Origin: JAEUOS01 sp046160545
GTDB taxonomy: Bacteria; Pseudomonadota; Gammaproteobacteria; Burkholderiales; JAEUOS01
NCBI GenBank assembly: GCA_046160545.1
Contig: JBJXGS010000113.1
Span: forward strand, 1 to 64,000
Length of the DNA: 64,000 bases
Reading direction: 5' to 3'
A program made the translations under genes and the position numbers. A model generated the notes under the pieces. The model made no database searches. It saw nothing but the letters and a program-made list of their open reading frames with translations, and had not been told where the DNA came from. Shown in pieces: positions 18,374 to 26,604 of the stretch (positions within the stretch are counted from its first letter, which is position 1; every line of letters starts with the position of its first letter).

Positions 18374-18769
18374 TTAGAAAAGAAGGCGCCAGACCACCAG
18401 ACCGGTCAAGGGCAGGCTGATCCAGAAAACCGCAGCAGCGCCGGCACGCGCTGCCGGCAACGTGATGCCTTTGTGCATGTCCAGCAACAGAAACCGTATG
18501 CCGGCGCAGAAATGGTGCAGGTACGCCCAGATGAGGCCGGCCATGACCACCTTGACCCACCAGAGCGACATGGCCTTGGCGACCGTTTCATACGCGGTCG
18601 CCTGCCCCAGGCTCATGTCGAGCAGCTTGAGCAGGAGGGGCAGGAAAAGGAAGAGCCCGGCACCGCTGACGCGATGCAGGATCGAGACCCAGCCTGGCAG
18701 CGGCAGGCGGATCTTCATCAAGTCGAGGTGCTTGGGACGCGGTTTGGGGGGATTCGCGATCGAAGTCAT
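18374..18769 (-). CDS. sdhC: Succinate dehydrogenase cytochrome b556 subunit
   Basis: This 131-residue subunit has the family segment SILHRVSGAGLFLFLPLLL (Ser35 and Arg33 region, quinone site) and LHHFCAGIRFLLLDMHKG, where His85 is the expected haem ligand. It has three membrane spans. It is the first gene of sdhCDAB-sdhE-gltA. An extended -10 sequence lies about 120 bases upstream. The divergent mdh gene and a HutC-type regulator lie further upstream. Confidence 0.94.
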   Translation of the reverse strand: MTSIANPPKPRPKHLDLMKIRLPLPGWVSILHRVSGAGLFLFLPLLLKLLDMSLGQATAYETVAKAMSLWWVKVVMAGLIWAYLHHFCAGIRFLLLDMHKGITLPAARAGAAAVFWISLPLTGLVVWRLLF

Positions 18770-18883
18770 TCCAGGAAGCTTGCTCGAGAGACAGCGCGGT
18801 GGAATATGCGGGTGCCGCCCTGTCGCGCCAGGCCACGATTACAAAGCGGCGCGGCGCGCGCCTGAAATATTGCGCGGCAACAA

Positions 18884-18892
18884 AGTATAGCA
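18884..18892 (-). promoter_or_regulatory. Candidate extended -10 promoter for sdhC
   Basis: On the minus strand TGC-TATACT forms a good extended -10 box about 115 bases before the sdhC ATG. No convincing -35 lies 16-18 bases upstream, which fits an extended -10 promoter. The spot is between the GntR gene stop (18939) and sdhC, where a separate sdh promoter is expected. Confidence 0.4.
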
Positions 18893-18938
18893 AGGAGACC
18901 GCCGCCACCGATCCTGCGAACACGCAGCCGCATGCAGG

Positions 18939-19679
18939 TCAGTTGAGGGTATTGCGGTAATGGTGCTGTCGCGTGAGGTACAGGCCGCGCCGCACTTCTA
19001 CCGGTTTCTCGCCATAACTGAACGCGATGCGATCGACCTGCAGCAGCGGGGTACCAGGGGGCACCTGCAGCAGTTGGGCAACCACGCCATCGGCGGCCAC
19101 GGCGCGAATCTTCTCGTCGGCACGGATCATCTTGACACCAAAGTCGGTCTCGAAAGTGCCGTAAAGCGGCGCGCGACCTTCGGCAAGACGCTCCGCGGTA
19201 AGCCCGCGAAAGAGCCCGCCGGGCAGGTGCAATTCATCAACGACACAAGGGTGCTTGTCAAAGTACAGGACCCGCTTCAGGTACACCACCGAGTCGCCGG
19301 GCTTGATGTCGAGTACCCGGGCCACCTCGGCGGGCGCACGGATGCGGCGACATTCGACGATGCGGCTTTCGGGATAGCTCGGTTCGCCCTCGTCGGGGGC
19401 CAGGCGCAGAAAGCGGAACTGCGAACGAGCCTCGCCGTGCGTGGCGACGAAGGTGCCTTTCCCCTGGCGCCGCAACAGCAGGTTTTCAGCAGCCAGTTCG
19501 TCAATGGCCTTGCGCACCGTCCCCTGGCTGACCTTGAACCGAGCGGCCAATTCCTTTTCCGAGGGGATCATCTCTCCGGGGCGCCACTCGTGCGCCTCCA
19601 GGCTGGAAGTGATGAGCGCCTTGATCTGCCGATACAGCGGGCTGAAGGTCGGCGCGGCATCGGGGGCGGCAGTCGGCAT
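18939..19679 (-). CDS. GntR family regulator, HutC/UTRA type, between sdhC and mdh
   Basis: The winged helix is LYRQIKALITSSLEAHEWRPGEMIPSEKELAARF, then SQGTVRKAIDELAAENLLLRRQGKGTFV. It is followed by a UTRA ligand-binding domain (FRFLRLAPDEG, then VLDIKPGDSVVYLKRVLYFDKHPCVVDELHLP). I use the ATG at 19679 (246 residues); an in-frame TTG at 19709 would add ten residues that extend into the control region. It faces mdh across a 180-base AT-rich region and sits directly upstream of sdhC. A role as a regulator of mdh and/or the sdh-gltA genes in response to a carboxylate is likely by context but not proven. Confidence 0.9.
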   Translation of the reverse strand: MPTAAPDAAPTFSPLYRQIKALITSSLEAHEWRPGEMIPSEKELAARFKVSQGTVRKAIDELAAENLLLRRQGKGTFVATHGEARSQFRFLRLAPDEGEPSYPESRIVECRRIRAPAEVARVLDIKPGDSVVYLKRVLYFDKHPCVVDELHLPGGLFRGLTAERLAEGRAPLYGTFETDFGVKMIRADEKIRAVAADGVVAQLLQVPPGTPLLQVDRIAFSYGEKPVEVRRGLYLTRQHHYRNTLN

Positions 19680-19700
19680 CGCAATATTGAAGCACAGATC

Positions 19701-19748
19701 ACTTGACAAGTCTAATTTGTGTTTGATATCTTATATAAGACATAAGAC
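19701..19748. promoter_or_regulatory. AT-rich operator region between GntR gene and mdh
   Basis: This contrasts sharply with the GC-rich surroundings. It contains the inverted repeat ACTTG-A-CAAGT (19701-19711), a perfect 12-base palindrome TCTTATATAAGA (19729-19740) and a tandem heptamer ATAAGAC-ATAAGAC (19735-19748). Its position between divergent regulator and target, just upstream of a candidate mdh promoter, suggests binding sites for the HutC-type GntR protein. Confidence 0.45.
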
Positions 19749-19752
19749 AAAC

Positions 19753-19782
19753 TTGACGGACGACTGCAGCATCTTCTACACT
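19753..19782 (+). promoter_or_regulatory. Candidate sigma70-type promoter for mdh
   Basis: TTGACG at 19753-19758 and TACACT at 19777-19782 are separated by 18 bases. The start codon of mdh is about 78 bases downstream of the -10 box. The GTCTTAT/ATAAGAC repeats end only five bases upstream of the -35, a placement suited to regulation. Confidence 0.45.
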
Positions 19783-19859
19783 GCCGCATTCCGCGTTGGC
19801 GCTAAGCAGGCCCGCGTCGCGCGAATCGCCCCCCAGCCACCCGCCCTCAAGGAGTATTC

Positions 19860-20849
19860 ATGGCCAAGTCCCCCGTCCGCGTCGCCGTCACCGGCGCCGC
19901 AGGTCAGATCGGTTACTCGCTCTTGTTTCGAATCGCCAACGGCGACATGCTGGGGCGCGACCAGCCGGTCATCCTGCAACTGCTGGAGATCCCGGACGAA
20001 AAGGCGCAAAAGGCGTTGAAGGGCGTGATGATGGAGTTGGACGATTGCGCCTTCCCGCTCCTGGCCGGCATGAGCGCGCACGGTGACCCCATGACCGCCT
20101 TCAAGGGCATCGACTACGCCCTCCTGGTTGGCGCGCGCCCGCGCGGCCCCGGCATGGAGCGCAAGGATCTGCTGTCGGCCAACGCTGCCATCTTCACGGC
20201 ACAGGGCAAGGCGCTCGACGCGGTGGCCTCGCGCAATGTCAAAGTACTGGTCGTCGGCAACCCGGCCAATACCAATGCCTATATCGCGATGAAATCGGCC
20301 CCCTCGCTGCCCAAGAAGAATTTCACCGCGATGCTGCGCCTTGATCACAACCGCGCGCTCTCGCAACTGGCCGCCAAGTCGGGCAAGCCGGTCGCCTCGA
20401 TCAAGAAACTGGTCGTGTGGGGCAACCATTCGCCGACCATGTACCCCGATTACCGCTTCGCCACCGCCGACGGCCAGGGGCTCAAGGGACTCATCAACGA
20501 CGAGGCCTGGAACAAGGACAGCTTCATTCCGACCGTCGGCAAGCGAGGTGCGGCGATCATCGAAGCGCGCGGACTTTCCTCCGCCGCCTCCGCGGCCAAC
20601 GCCGCGATCGACCACATGCGCGACTGGGCGCTTGGAACCAACGGCGAATGGGTCACCATGGGCATCGCCTCCGACGGCAGCTACGGCATTCCCGAAGACA
20701 CCATGTATGGCTTCCCGGTCATCTGCGCCGGCGGCGAATACACGATGGTCAAGGGACTCGAGGTCGACGCCTTTTCGCGCGAGCGCATGGACTTCACGCT
20801 GAAGGAACTGAACGAGGAGAAAGACGGCGTCAAGCACCTGCTTGGTTGA
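19860..20849 (+). CDS. mdh: Malate dehydrogenase
   Basis: This 329-residue NAD-dependent enzyme interconverts malate and oxaloacetate. The nucleotide motif is VAVTGAAGQIGYS. The substrate region (NPANTNAYI, then RLDHNRALSQLA) and the catalytic His segment (WGNHSPTMYPDYR) are intact. Length and sequence resemble the cytosolic-type MDH group found in betaproteobacteria. A strong ribosome site (AGGAG, 19850-19854) lies five bases before the ATG. It is the first of the plus-strand series leading to the methylcitrate genes; the next gene starts 53 bases on. Confidence 0.97.
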   Translation: MAKSPVRVAVTGAAGQIGYSLLFRIANGDMLGRDQPVILQLLEIPDEKAQKALKGVMMELDDCAFPLLAGMSAHGDPMTAFKGIDYALLVGARPRGPGMERKDLLSANAAIFTAQGKALDAVASRNVKVLVVGNPANTNAYIAMKSAPSLPKKNFTAMLRLDHNRALSQLAAKSGKPVASIKKLVVWGNHSPTMYPDYRFATADGQGLKGLINDEAWNKDSFIPTVGKRGAAIIEARGLSSAASAANAAIDHMRDWALGTNGEWVTMGIASDGSYGIPEDTMYGFPVICAGGEYTMVKGLEVDAFSRERMDFTLKELNEEKDGVKHLLG

Positions 20850-20902
20850 GCGCCAACGCGGCCAAGCAGGCTGGTCCCGAAAGCCGTTTCGATACACGCG
20901 CA

Positions 20903-21913
20903 ATGGCGATGCACCCGAAAGACGTACTTTTCTTCGATGGCAAGCCATTGCCGGCAATCCCGGCCTGCGAGCACTTCGCGGGTAACGAAAAGTTCATCCG
21001 CCGCGCCTTCGAGCTGCAGCGCGCCACTGCGGTTGCCGGGCGGGCGGTGTTCGACGTGCTTTGCGACCTCGAGGACGGCGCAAGCGCGGGGCGAGAGCGC
21101 GAAACCGCGGAAATGGCCGCCGCGATGGTCTCTGGAAACGAGAACACGTTTGGCCGCGCCGGCGTGCGCGTCCACGACGCGAGCCACCCGCATTGCATGA
21201 AGGATGTCGAGATCGTTGTGCGCGCAGCCGGCGCGCGCCTGGCCTACATCACCTTGCCCAAGTGCGACAGCCGCATGGACGTGCTCAAGATCGCCTCGTA
21301 TGTCAATCATGTCGCAGAGGAGCACGGCCACAGGCGCTTGATCCCGCTGCATGTAATGATCGAGACCCACCAGGGGCTGCGCGAGGTCTTTGACATCGTG
21401 AGCCTCGGACAGATCGAGGGCCTCAACCTCGGCATCATGGATTTTGTCGCGTCCCACCAGGGTGCGATACCAGCGACGGCGATGTCATCGCCCGGCCAGT
21501 TCGAGCATCCGCTTATCCGCCGCGCCAAGCTCGAGATCAGCGCGGCGGCCCTGGGCGCAGGTGCGCTGCCGATCCACGGCATCACCCAGGAGTACCGTGA
21601 CCCATCGGTGGCAGAGTGCGACGCGCGCCGCGCGCGCGAGGAATTCGGCTATCTGCGCCAGTACAGCATTCACCCGGACCAGATCATGCCCATCCTGCGC
21701 GGCATGCAACCCAGCGCCGCGGAAATCGGGGAGGCTGCCGCCATCCTGCTCGCGGCGCAGGCGGCCGATTGGGGGCCGGTGGGCCACCAGGGCAAGCTGC
21801 ATGATCGCGCCAGCTTTCGCCATTTCTGGCAGCTGCTCGAGCGCGCATCGCGCACCGGGGCCGCGCTGCCTGACGACGTCGTCAAGGCGTTTTTCAACGA
21901 GGAGTCACGATGA
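20903..21913 (+). CDS. HpcH/HpaI aldolase/citrate lyase (CitE-like) family protein
   Basis: This 336-residue TIM-barrel lyase of the CitE/malyl-CoA lyase group has the metal and acyl-CoA motif CDLEDGASAG near residues 54-63, and IPLHVMIETHQGLREVFDI for the later barrel strands. Members cleave or form C-C bonds in citryl-, malyl- or citramalyl-CoA. Which one applies here cannot be told. The frame is open upstream into mdh, but the ATG at 20903 (or 20909) lies after the mdh stop and begins where the family begins. Its stop overlaps the prpB start (ATGA, 21910-21913), so it is cotranslated with the methylcitrate genes. Confidence 0.88.
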   Translation: MAMHPKDVLFFDGKPLPAIPACEHFAGNEKFIRRAFELQRATAVAGRAVFDVLCDLEDGASAGRERETAEMAAAMVSGNENTFGRAGVRVHDASHPHCMKDVEIVVRAAGARLAYITLPKCDSRMDVLKIASYVNHVAEEHGHRRLIPLHVMIETHQGLREVFDIVSLGQIEGLNLGIMDFVASHQGAIPATAMSSPGQFEHPLIRRAKLEISAAALGAGALPIHGITQEYRDPSVAECDARRAREEFGYLRQYSIHPDQIMPILRGMQPSAAEIGEAAAILLAAQAADWGPVGHQGKLHDRASFRHFWQLLERASRTGAALPDDVVKAFFNEESR

Positions 21914-22797
21914 ACAAGCAGTCCCCCGGCGCGAAATTCCGTCAGGCCGTCAAGGACGAGAGTCCTTTGCAAGTGGTCGGCACCATCACCGCCTTTGCCG
22001 CACGCATGGCCGAACGCACCGGCTACAAGGCGATCTACCTTTCCGGGGGCGGGGTTGCCGCCAACTCGCTGGGCATGCCCGACCTGGGCATCAGCACCAT
22101 GGAAGACGTGCTCACCGACGCGCGTCGCATCACCGCGGTCTGCAGCCTGCCGATGCTGGTCGACATCGATACCGGCTGGGGAGGTGCCTTCAATATCGCG
22201 CGCACCATCCGGATGTTCATCCAGGCTGACGTGGCCGCTGTGCACATGGAGGACCAGGTCAGCGCCAAGCGCTGCGGGCACCGCCCCGGCAAGGAGGTCG
22301 TCGCCGCTGACGAGATGGTCGACCGCATCAAGGCCGCGGTCGACGCCCGCACCGATGCCGACTTTGTCATCATGGCGCGTACCGATGCGCTGGCCTCCGA
22401 GGGTCTGAATTCGGCCATCGACCGTGCCTGCGCCTACGCCGAAGCCGGCGCCGACATGATCTTTCCCGAAGCCATCACCGAACTCGCGCAGTACAAAAAG
22501 GTCAAGCAGGCAGTCAAGGTTCCGATCCTCGCCAATCTCACCGAATTCGGCTCCACCCCCATGTTCACGCTCGACCAGTTGCGCAGCGTCGAGGTCGATA
22601 TCGCACTATATTGCTGCGGAGCGTACCGCGCGATGAATGCTGCGGCCCTGAACTTCTACCAGGTCCTGCGTCGCGAGGGCACGCAAAAGAGTGTCGTGCC
22701 CGCGATGCAGACGCGTGCCGACCTGTACGACCACCTCGGCTATCACGAATACGAAAACAAGCTTGACGCCCTGTTCTCGCAGGGCAAGGGCAAGTAG
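21910..22797 (+). CDS. prpB: Methylisocitrate lyase
   Basis: This 295-residue isocitrate-lyase-family enzyme splits 2-methylisocitrate into pyruvate and succinate. Mg-binding Asp85/Asp87 lie in VDIDTGWGG and the catalytic Cys122 lies in KRCGHRPGK. The short length and KRCGH motif separate it from isocitrate lyase. ATGA overlap with the CitE-like gene upstream and a 26-base gap to prpC downstream show an operon. Confidence 0.95.
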   Translation: MNKQSPGAKFRQAVKDESPLQVVGTITAFAARMAERTGYKAIYLSGGGVAANSLGMPDLGISTMEDVLTDARRITAVCSLPMLVDIDTGWGGAFNIARTIRMFIQADVAAVHMEDQVSAKRCGHRPGKEVVAADEMVDRIKAAVDARTDADFVIMARTDALASEGLNSAIDRACAYAEAGADMIFPEAITELAQYKKVKQAVKVPILANLTEFGSTPMFTLDQLRSVEVDIALYCCGAYRAMNAAALNFYQVLRREGTQKSVVPAMQTRADLYDHLGYHEYENKLDALFSQGKGK

Positions 22798-22823
22798 CGC
22801 AAAGACAACCAAAAGGAGATGCA

Positions 22824-23981
22824 ATGAGCGAACAGCAAGTCCCGGCCAGCGGGCCAAAACCGAAGAAGTCGGTCGCCCTGTCCGGCGTCGTCGCCGGCAA
22901 CACCGCGCTTTGCACCGTCGGCAAGACCGGTAACGATCTGCATTACCGCGGTTACGACATCCTCGATGTCGCCGACGCCTGCGAGTTCGAGGAGATCGCC
23001 TACCTGCTGGTACACGGCAAGCTGCCCAACCGCGCCGAGCTGGCCGGCTACAAGAAGAAGCTTGCTGCATTGCGCGGCCTTCCCGCTGCAGTCAAGGCCG
23101 CGCTGGAAGCCCTGCCCGCCTCCTCGCACCCGATGGATGTCATGCGTACCGGGGTATCGGCGCTGGGCTGTGCGCTGCCCGAGAAGGATGACCACAACCA
23201 CCCGGGCGCGCGCGACATCGCCGATCGCCTCATGGCGTCGACCGGCTCGATGCTGCTCTACTGGTACCACTATTCGAACAACGGCAGGCGCATCGAGATC
23301 GAGACCGACGACGACTCCATCGGCGGTCATTTCCTCACCCTGCTGCACGGCAAGAAATCGCCGGCGTCCTGGGTCAAGGCGATGCACACCTCACTGATCC
23401 TCTATGCCGAACACGAGTTCAATGCCTCGACCTTCACCTGTCGCGTCGTCGCCGGTACCGGGTCGGACATGTATTCGGCGATCTGCGGCGGCATCGGCGC
23501 ATTGCGCGGTCCCAAACACGGTGGCGCCAATGAAGTCGCCTTCGAGGTGCAGAAACGCTATGAGTCACGGGATGAGGCTGAGGCCGACATCCGCGCGCGC
23601 GTCGAGAAGAAGGAAGTCGTCATCGGCTTCGGCCACCCGGTCTATACGATCTCCGACCCGCGCAACAAGGTCATCAAGGAAGTCGCGCGCAGGCTGTCAA
23701 AGGAAGCCGGCGACATGAAAATGTTCGACATCGCCGACCGCCTGGAGTCTGTCATGTGGGACGCGAAGAAGATGTTCCCCAATCTCGACTGGTTCTCGGC
23801 CGTGAGCTACCACATGATGGGAGTGCCCACGGCCATGTTCACGCCGATTTTCGTCATTGCACGGACGGCCGGCTGGGCGGCGCACGTGATAGAGCAGCGC
23901 ATGGACGGCAAGATCATCCGACCGACCGCCAACTACACCGGGCCGGACGACCTGAAATTCGTTGCCATCGACAAGCGCTGA
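22824..23981 (+). CDS. prpC: 2-methylcitrate synthase
   Basis: This 385-residue short-type citrate synthase condenses propionyl-CoA with oxaloacetate. Catalytic blocks YAEHEFNASTFTCRVVAGTG, then GPKHGGANEVAFE and GFGHPVYTISDPRN are present. It lacks the N-terminal extension of GltA (13813-15132). A purine-rich ribosome site (AAAAGGAG) precedes the ATG. It lies between prpB and acnD, the standard methylcitrate order. Confidence 0.95.
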   Translation: MSEQQVPASGPKPKKSVALSGVVAGNTALCTVGKTGNDLHYRGYDILDVADACEFEEIAYLLVHGKLPNRAELAGYKKKLAALRGLPAAVKAALEALPASSHPMDVMRTGVSALGCALPEKDDHNHPGARDIADRLMASTGSMLLYWYHYSNNGRRIEIETDDDSIGGHFLTLLHGKKSPASWVKAMHTSLILYAEHEFNASTFTCRVVAGTGSDMYSAICGGIGALRGPKHGGANEVAFEVQKRYESRDEAEADIRARVEKKEVVIGFGHPVYTISDPRNKVIKEVARRLSKEAGDMKMFDIADRLESVMWDAKKMFPNLDWFSAVSYHMMGVPTAMFTPIFVIARTAGWAAHVIEQRMDGKIIRPTANYTGPDDLKFVAIDKR

Positions 23982-23997
23982 CCCGGGGCCACATCGC

Positions 23998-26604
23998 ATG
24001 AATACTGCCGACCGCAAGCCGCTTCCTGGCACGTCGCTCGACTACTTCGACGCACGCGCCGCGGTCGAGCGCATCGCGCCCGGCGCCTATGCGACGCTGC
24101 CCTACACCTCGCGCGTGCTTGCGGAGAACCTGGTTCGTCGCTGCGCCCCCGGCGAACTCGAGGCATGTCTGCGCCAGATCATTGAACGCAAGCGCGAGCG
24201 CGATTTTCCATGGTTTCCCGCGCGCGTGGTCTGCCATGACATCCTCGGACAGACCGCGCTGGTCGACCTGGCGGGACTGCGCGATGCGATCGCCAAGGAA
24301 GGCGGCGACCCGGCCAAGGTCAACCCGGTGGTGCCAGTGCAACTCATCGTCGACCATTCGCTGGCGGTCGAGTGCGGCGGCTTCGACCCCGACGCCTTCG
24401 CCAAGAACCGCGCCATTGAGGATCGCCGCAACGAGGACCGTTTTCACTTCATCGAGTGGACGCGGCTGGCCTTCGAGAACGTCGACGTGATCCCGGCGGG
24501 CAACGGCATCATGCACCAGATCAATCTGGAAAAGATGTCGCCGGTGATCCACGCGATCGACGGCGTGGCCTACCCGGATACCCTGGTCGGCACCGACAGC
24601 CACACCCCGCACGTGGACGCGCTGGGGGTGATCGCCATCGGCGTCGGCGGCCTGGAGGCGGAGAACGTGATGCTCGGCCGCGCGTCGTGGATGCGCCTGC
24701 CGGAAATCGTCGGCGTCGAGCTCTCCGGCGAGCGTCAGCCGGGAATCACCGCCACCGACATCGTGCTTGCCTTGACCGAGTTCCTGCGCCAGCAGAAGGT
24801 GGTCGGTGCCTACCTGGAGTTCTTCGGGCCGGGTGCTGCCAAGCTCACCCTGGGCGACCGCGCCACCATCTCCAACATGGCGCCCGAATACGGCGCCACC
24901 GCGGCGATGTTCGCGATCGACGAGCAGACCATCGAATACCTGCTGCTGACTGGACGCAGCGAGGCGCAGGTGAAGCTGGTCGAGACCTACGCGCGCACGG
25001 CAGGACTGTGGGCTGACGCGCTCGCCGGCGTGCAATACGAGCGCCGCTTAAGCTTCAATCTTTCTTCGGTGGGACGCAACATGGCGGGGCCCTCCAACCC
25101 CCATGCGCGCGTCGCGACCACGGACCTGGCAGCCAAGGGCATCGCCAAACCCTGGGTGGCCGAGCCCGGTCTGATGCCGGACGGCGCGGTCATCATTGCA
25201 GCCATCACCAGTTGCACCAACACCAGCAATCCGCGCAACGTCGTCGCTGCCGGCCTCATGGCACGCAACGCCAACCGCCTCGGCCTGACACGCAAGCCCT
25301 GGGTCAAGAGTTCGCTGGCACCCGGCTCGAAGACCGTTGAGCTTTATCTCGAGGCGGCCGGCCTCCTGGACGAGTTGGAAAAGCTCGGCTTCGGCATCGT
25401 CGCGTTTGCCTGCACGACCTGCAACGGCATGTCTGGAGCACTCGATCCCAAGATTCAGCAGGAGATTGTCGAGCGCGACCTCTATGCGACGGCAGTCCTG
25501 TCGGGCAATCGCAATTTCGACGGCCGCATCCACCCCTACGCCAAGCAGGCTTTCCTGGCCTCGCCGCCGCTGGTGGTGGCCTACGCCATCGCCGGCACGA
25601 TACGTTTCGACATCGAACGTGACGCCTTCGGGACGGACTCTGCCGGCCGGCCGATCATGCTCAAGGACCTGTGGCCGAGTGACGCCGAGATCGACGCCAT
25701 CGTCGCCGCCAGCGTCAAGCCGGAGCAGTTCCGCAAGGTCTATATCCCGATGTTCGCGGCGCGCGCAGATGCCGGCACCAAGGTCGCTCCGCTGTACGCG
25801 TGGCGCCCGCAGAGCACCTACATCCGCCGCCCGCCCTACTGGGACAGCGAAGGCCAGGGCGCGCTCGCGGCCAGCCCGCGTACGCTCAAGGGCATGCGCC
25901 CCCTGGCTTTGCTGGGAGACAACATCACCACCGATCACCTGTCGCCCTCCAACGCCATCCTGCTGAACAGCGCGGCCGGCGAATACCTGGACAAGATGGG
26001 CCTGCCCGAAGAAGACTTCAATTCGTACGCAACCCATCGCGGCGACCATCTCACGGCCCAGCGAGCGACCTTCGCCAATCCGACGCTCAAGAACGAGATG
26101 GCTCTGGTTGACGGCAAGGTCAAGCAGGGGTCGCTTGCGCGCATCGAACCCGACGGCCACCTGGTGCGCATGTGGGAGGCGATCGAGACCTACATGGAAC
26201 GCAGGCAGCCGCTGATCATCATCGCAGGCGCGGACTACGGCCAGGGCAGCTCGCGCGACTGGGCCGCCAAGGGCGTGCGCTTGGCCGGCGTCGAGGCAAT
26301 CGTCGCCGAGGGGTTCGAGCGCATCCATCGTACCAACCTGATCGGCATGGGTGTGCTGCCGCTTGAGTTCAAGCCCGGCACCGACCGCAAGACCCTGGGT
26401 CTGGATGGAAGCGAGACCTTCGACGTCGAGGGTGAGCGCACCCCAGGCGCCGACCTGACCCTCGTGATTCGCCGCAAGTCCGGCGCGGTTGTGCGCGTGC
26501 CGGTCACCTGCCGCCTCGATACCGCCGAAGAGGTGTCGATCTACGAGGCAGGCGGCGTCCTGCAACGCTTTGCCAAGGACTTTCTGGAAAGGAAGGCAGC
26601 ATGA
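23998..26604 (+). CDS. acnD: 2-methylcitrate dehydratase, Fe-S dependent (AcnD)
   Basis: This is an 868-residue aconitase-superfamily enzyme. The three cluster Cys are in AITSCTNTSNPRN and ACTTCNGMSG. The N-terminus MNTADRKPLPGTSLDYFDARAAV is the AcnD form, distinct from AcnA. AcnD dehydrates 2-methylcitrate to a 2-methylaconitate isomer that PrpF then converts. I start at the ATG 23998, 17 bases after the prpC stop. An in-frame ATG at 23962 would overlap prpC and add a non-family extension. The stop overlaps the prpF start (ATGA, 26601-26604). Presence of acnD-prpF replaces prpD. Confidence 0.95.
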   Translation: MNTADRKPLPGTSLDYFDARAAVERIAPGAYATLPYTSRVLAENLVRRCAPGELEACLRQIIERKRERDFPWFPARVVCHDILGQTALVDLAGLRDAIAKEGGDPAKVNPVVPVQLIVDHSLAVECGGFDPDAFAKNRAIEDRRNEDRFHFIEWTRLAFENVDVIPAGNGIMHQINLEKMSPVIHAIDGVAYPDTLVGTDSHTPHVDALGVIAIGVGGLEAENVMLGRASWMRLPEIVGVELSGERQPGITATDIVLALTEFLRQQKVVGAYLEFFGPGAAKLTLGDRATISNMAPEYGATAAMFAIDEQTIEYLLLTGRSEAQVKLVETYARTAGLWADALAGVQYERRLSFNLSSVGRNMAGPSNPHARVATTDLAAKGIAKPWVAEPGLMPDGAVIIAAITSCTNTSNPRNVVAAGLMARNANRLGLTRKPWVKSSLAPGSKTVELYLEAAGLLDELEKLGFGIVAFACTTCNGMSGALDPKIQQEIVERDLYATAVLSGNRNFDGRIHPYAKQAFLASPPLVVAYAIAGTIRFDIERDAFGTDSAGRPIMLKDLWPSDAEIDAIVAASVKPEQFRKVYIPMFAARADAGTKVAPLYAWRPQSTYIRRPPYWDSEGQGALAASPRTLKGMRPLALLGDNITTDHLSPSNAILLNSAAGEYLDKMGLPEEDFNSYATHRGDHLTAQRATFANPTLKNEMALVDGKVKQGSLARIEPDGHLVRMWEAIETYMERRQPLIIIAGADYGQGSSRDWAAKGVRLAGVEAIVAEGFERIHRTNLIGMGVLPLEFKPGTDRKTLGLDGSETFDVEGERTPGADLTLVIRRKSGAVVRVPVTCRLDTAEEVSIYEAGGVLQRFAKDFLERKAA

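Noticed and set aside
19703..19731. TTGACA-17-ATATCT as the main mdh promoter
   Set aside because: The -10 box is poor and the element overlaps the dyads. The TTGACG-18-TACACT pair downstream is a better match.
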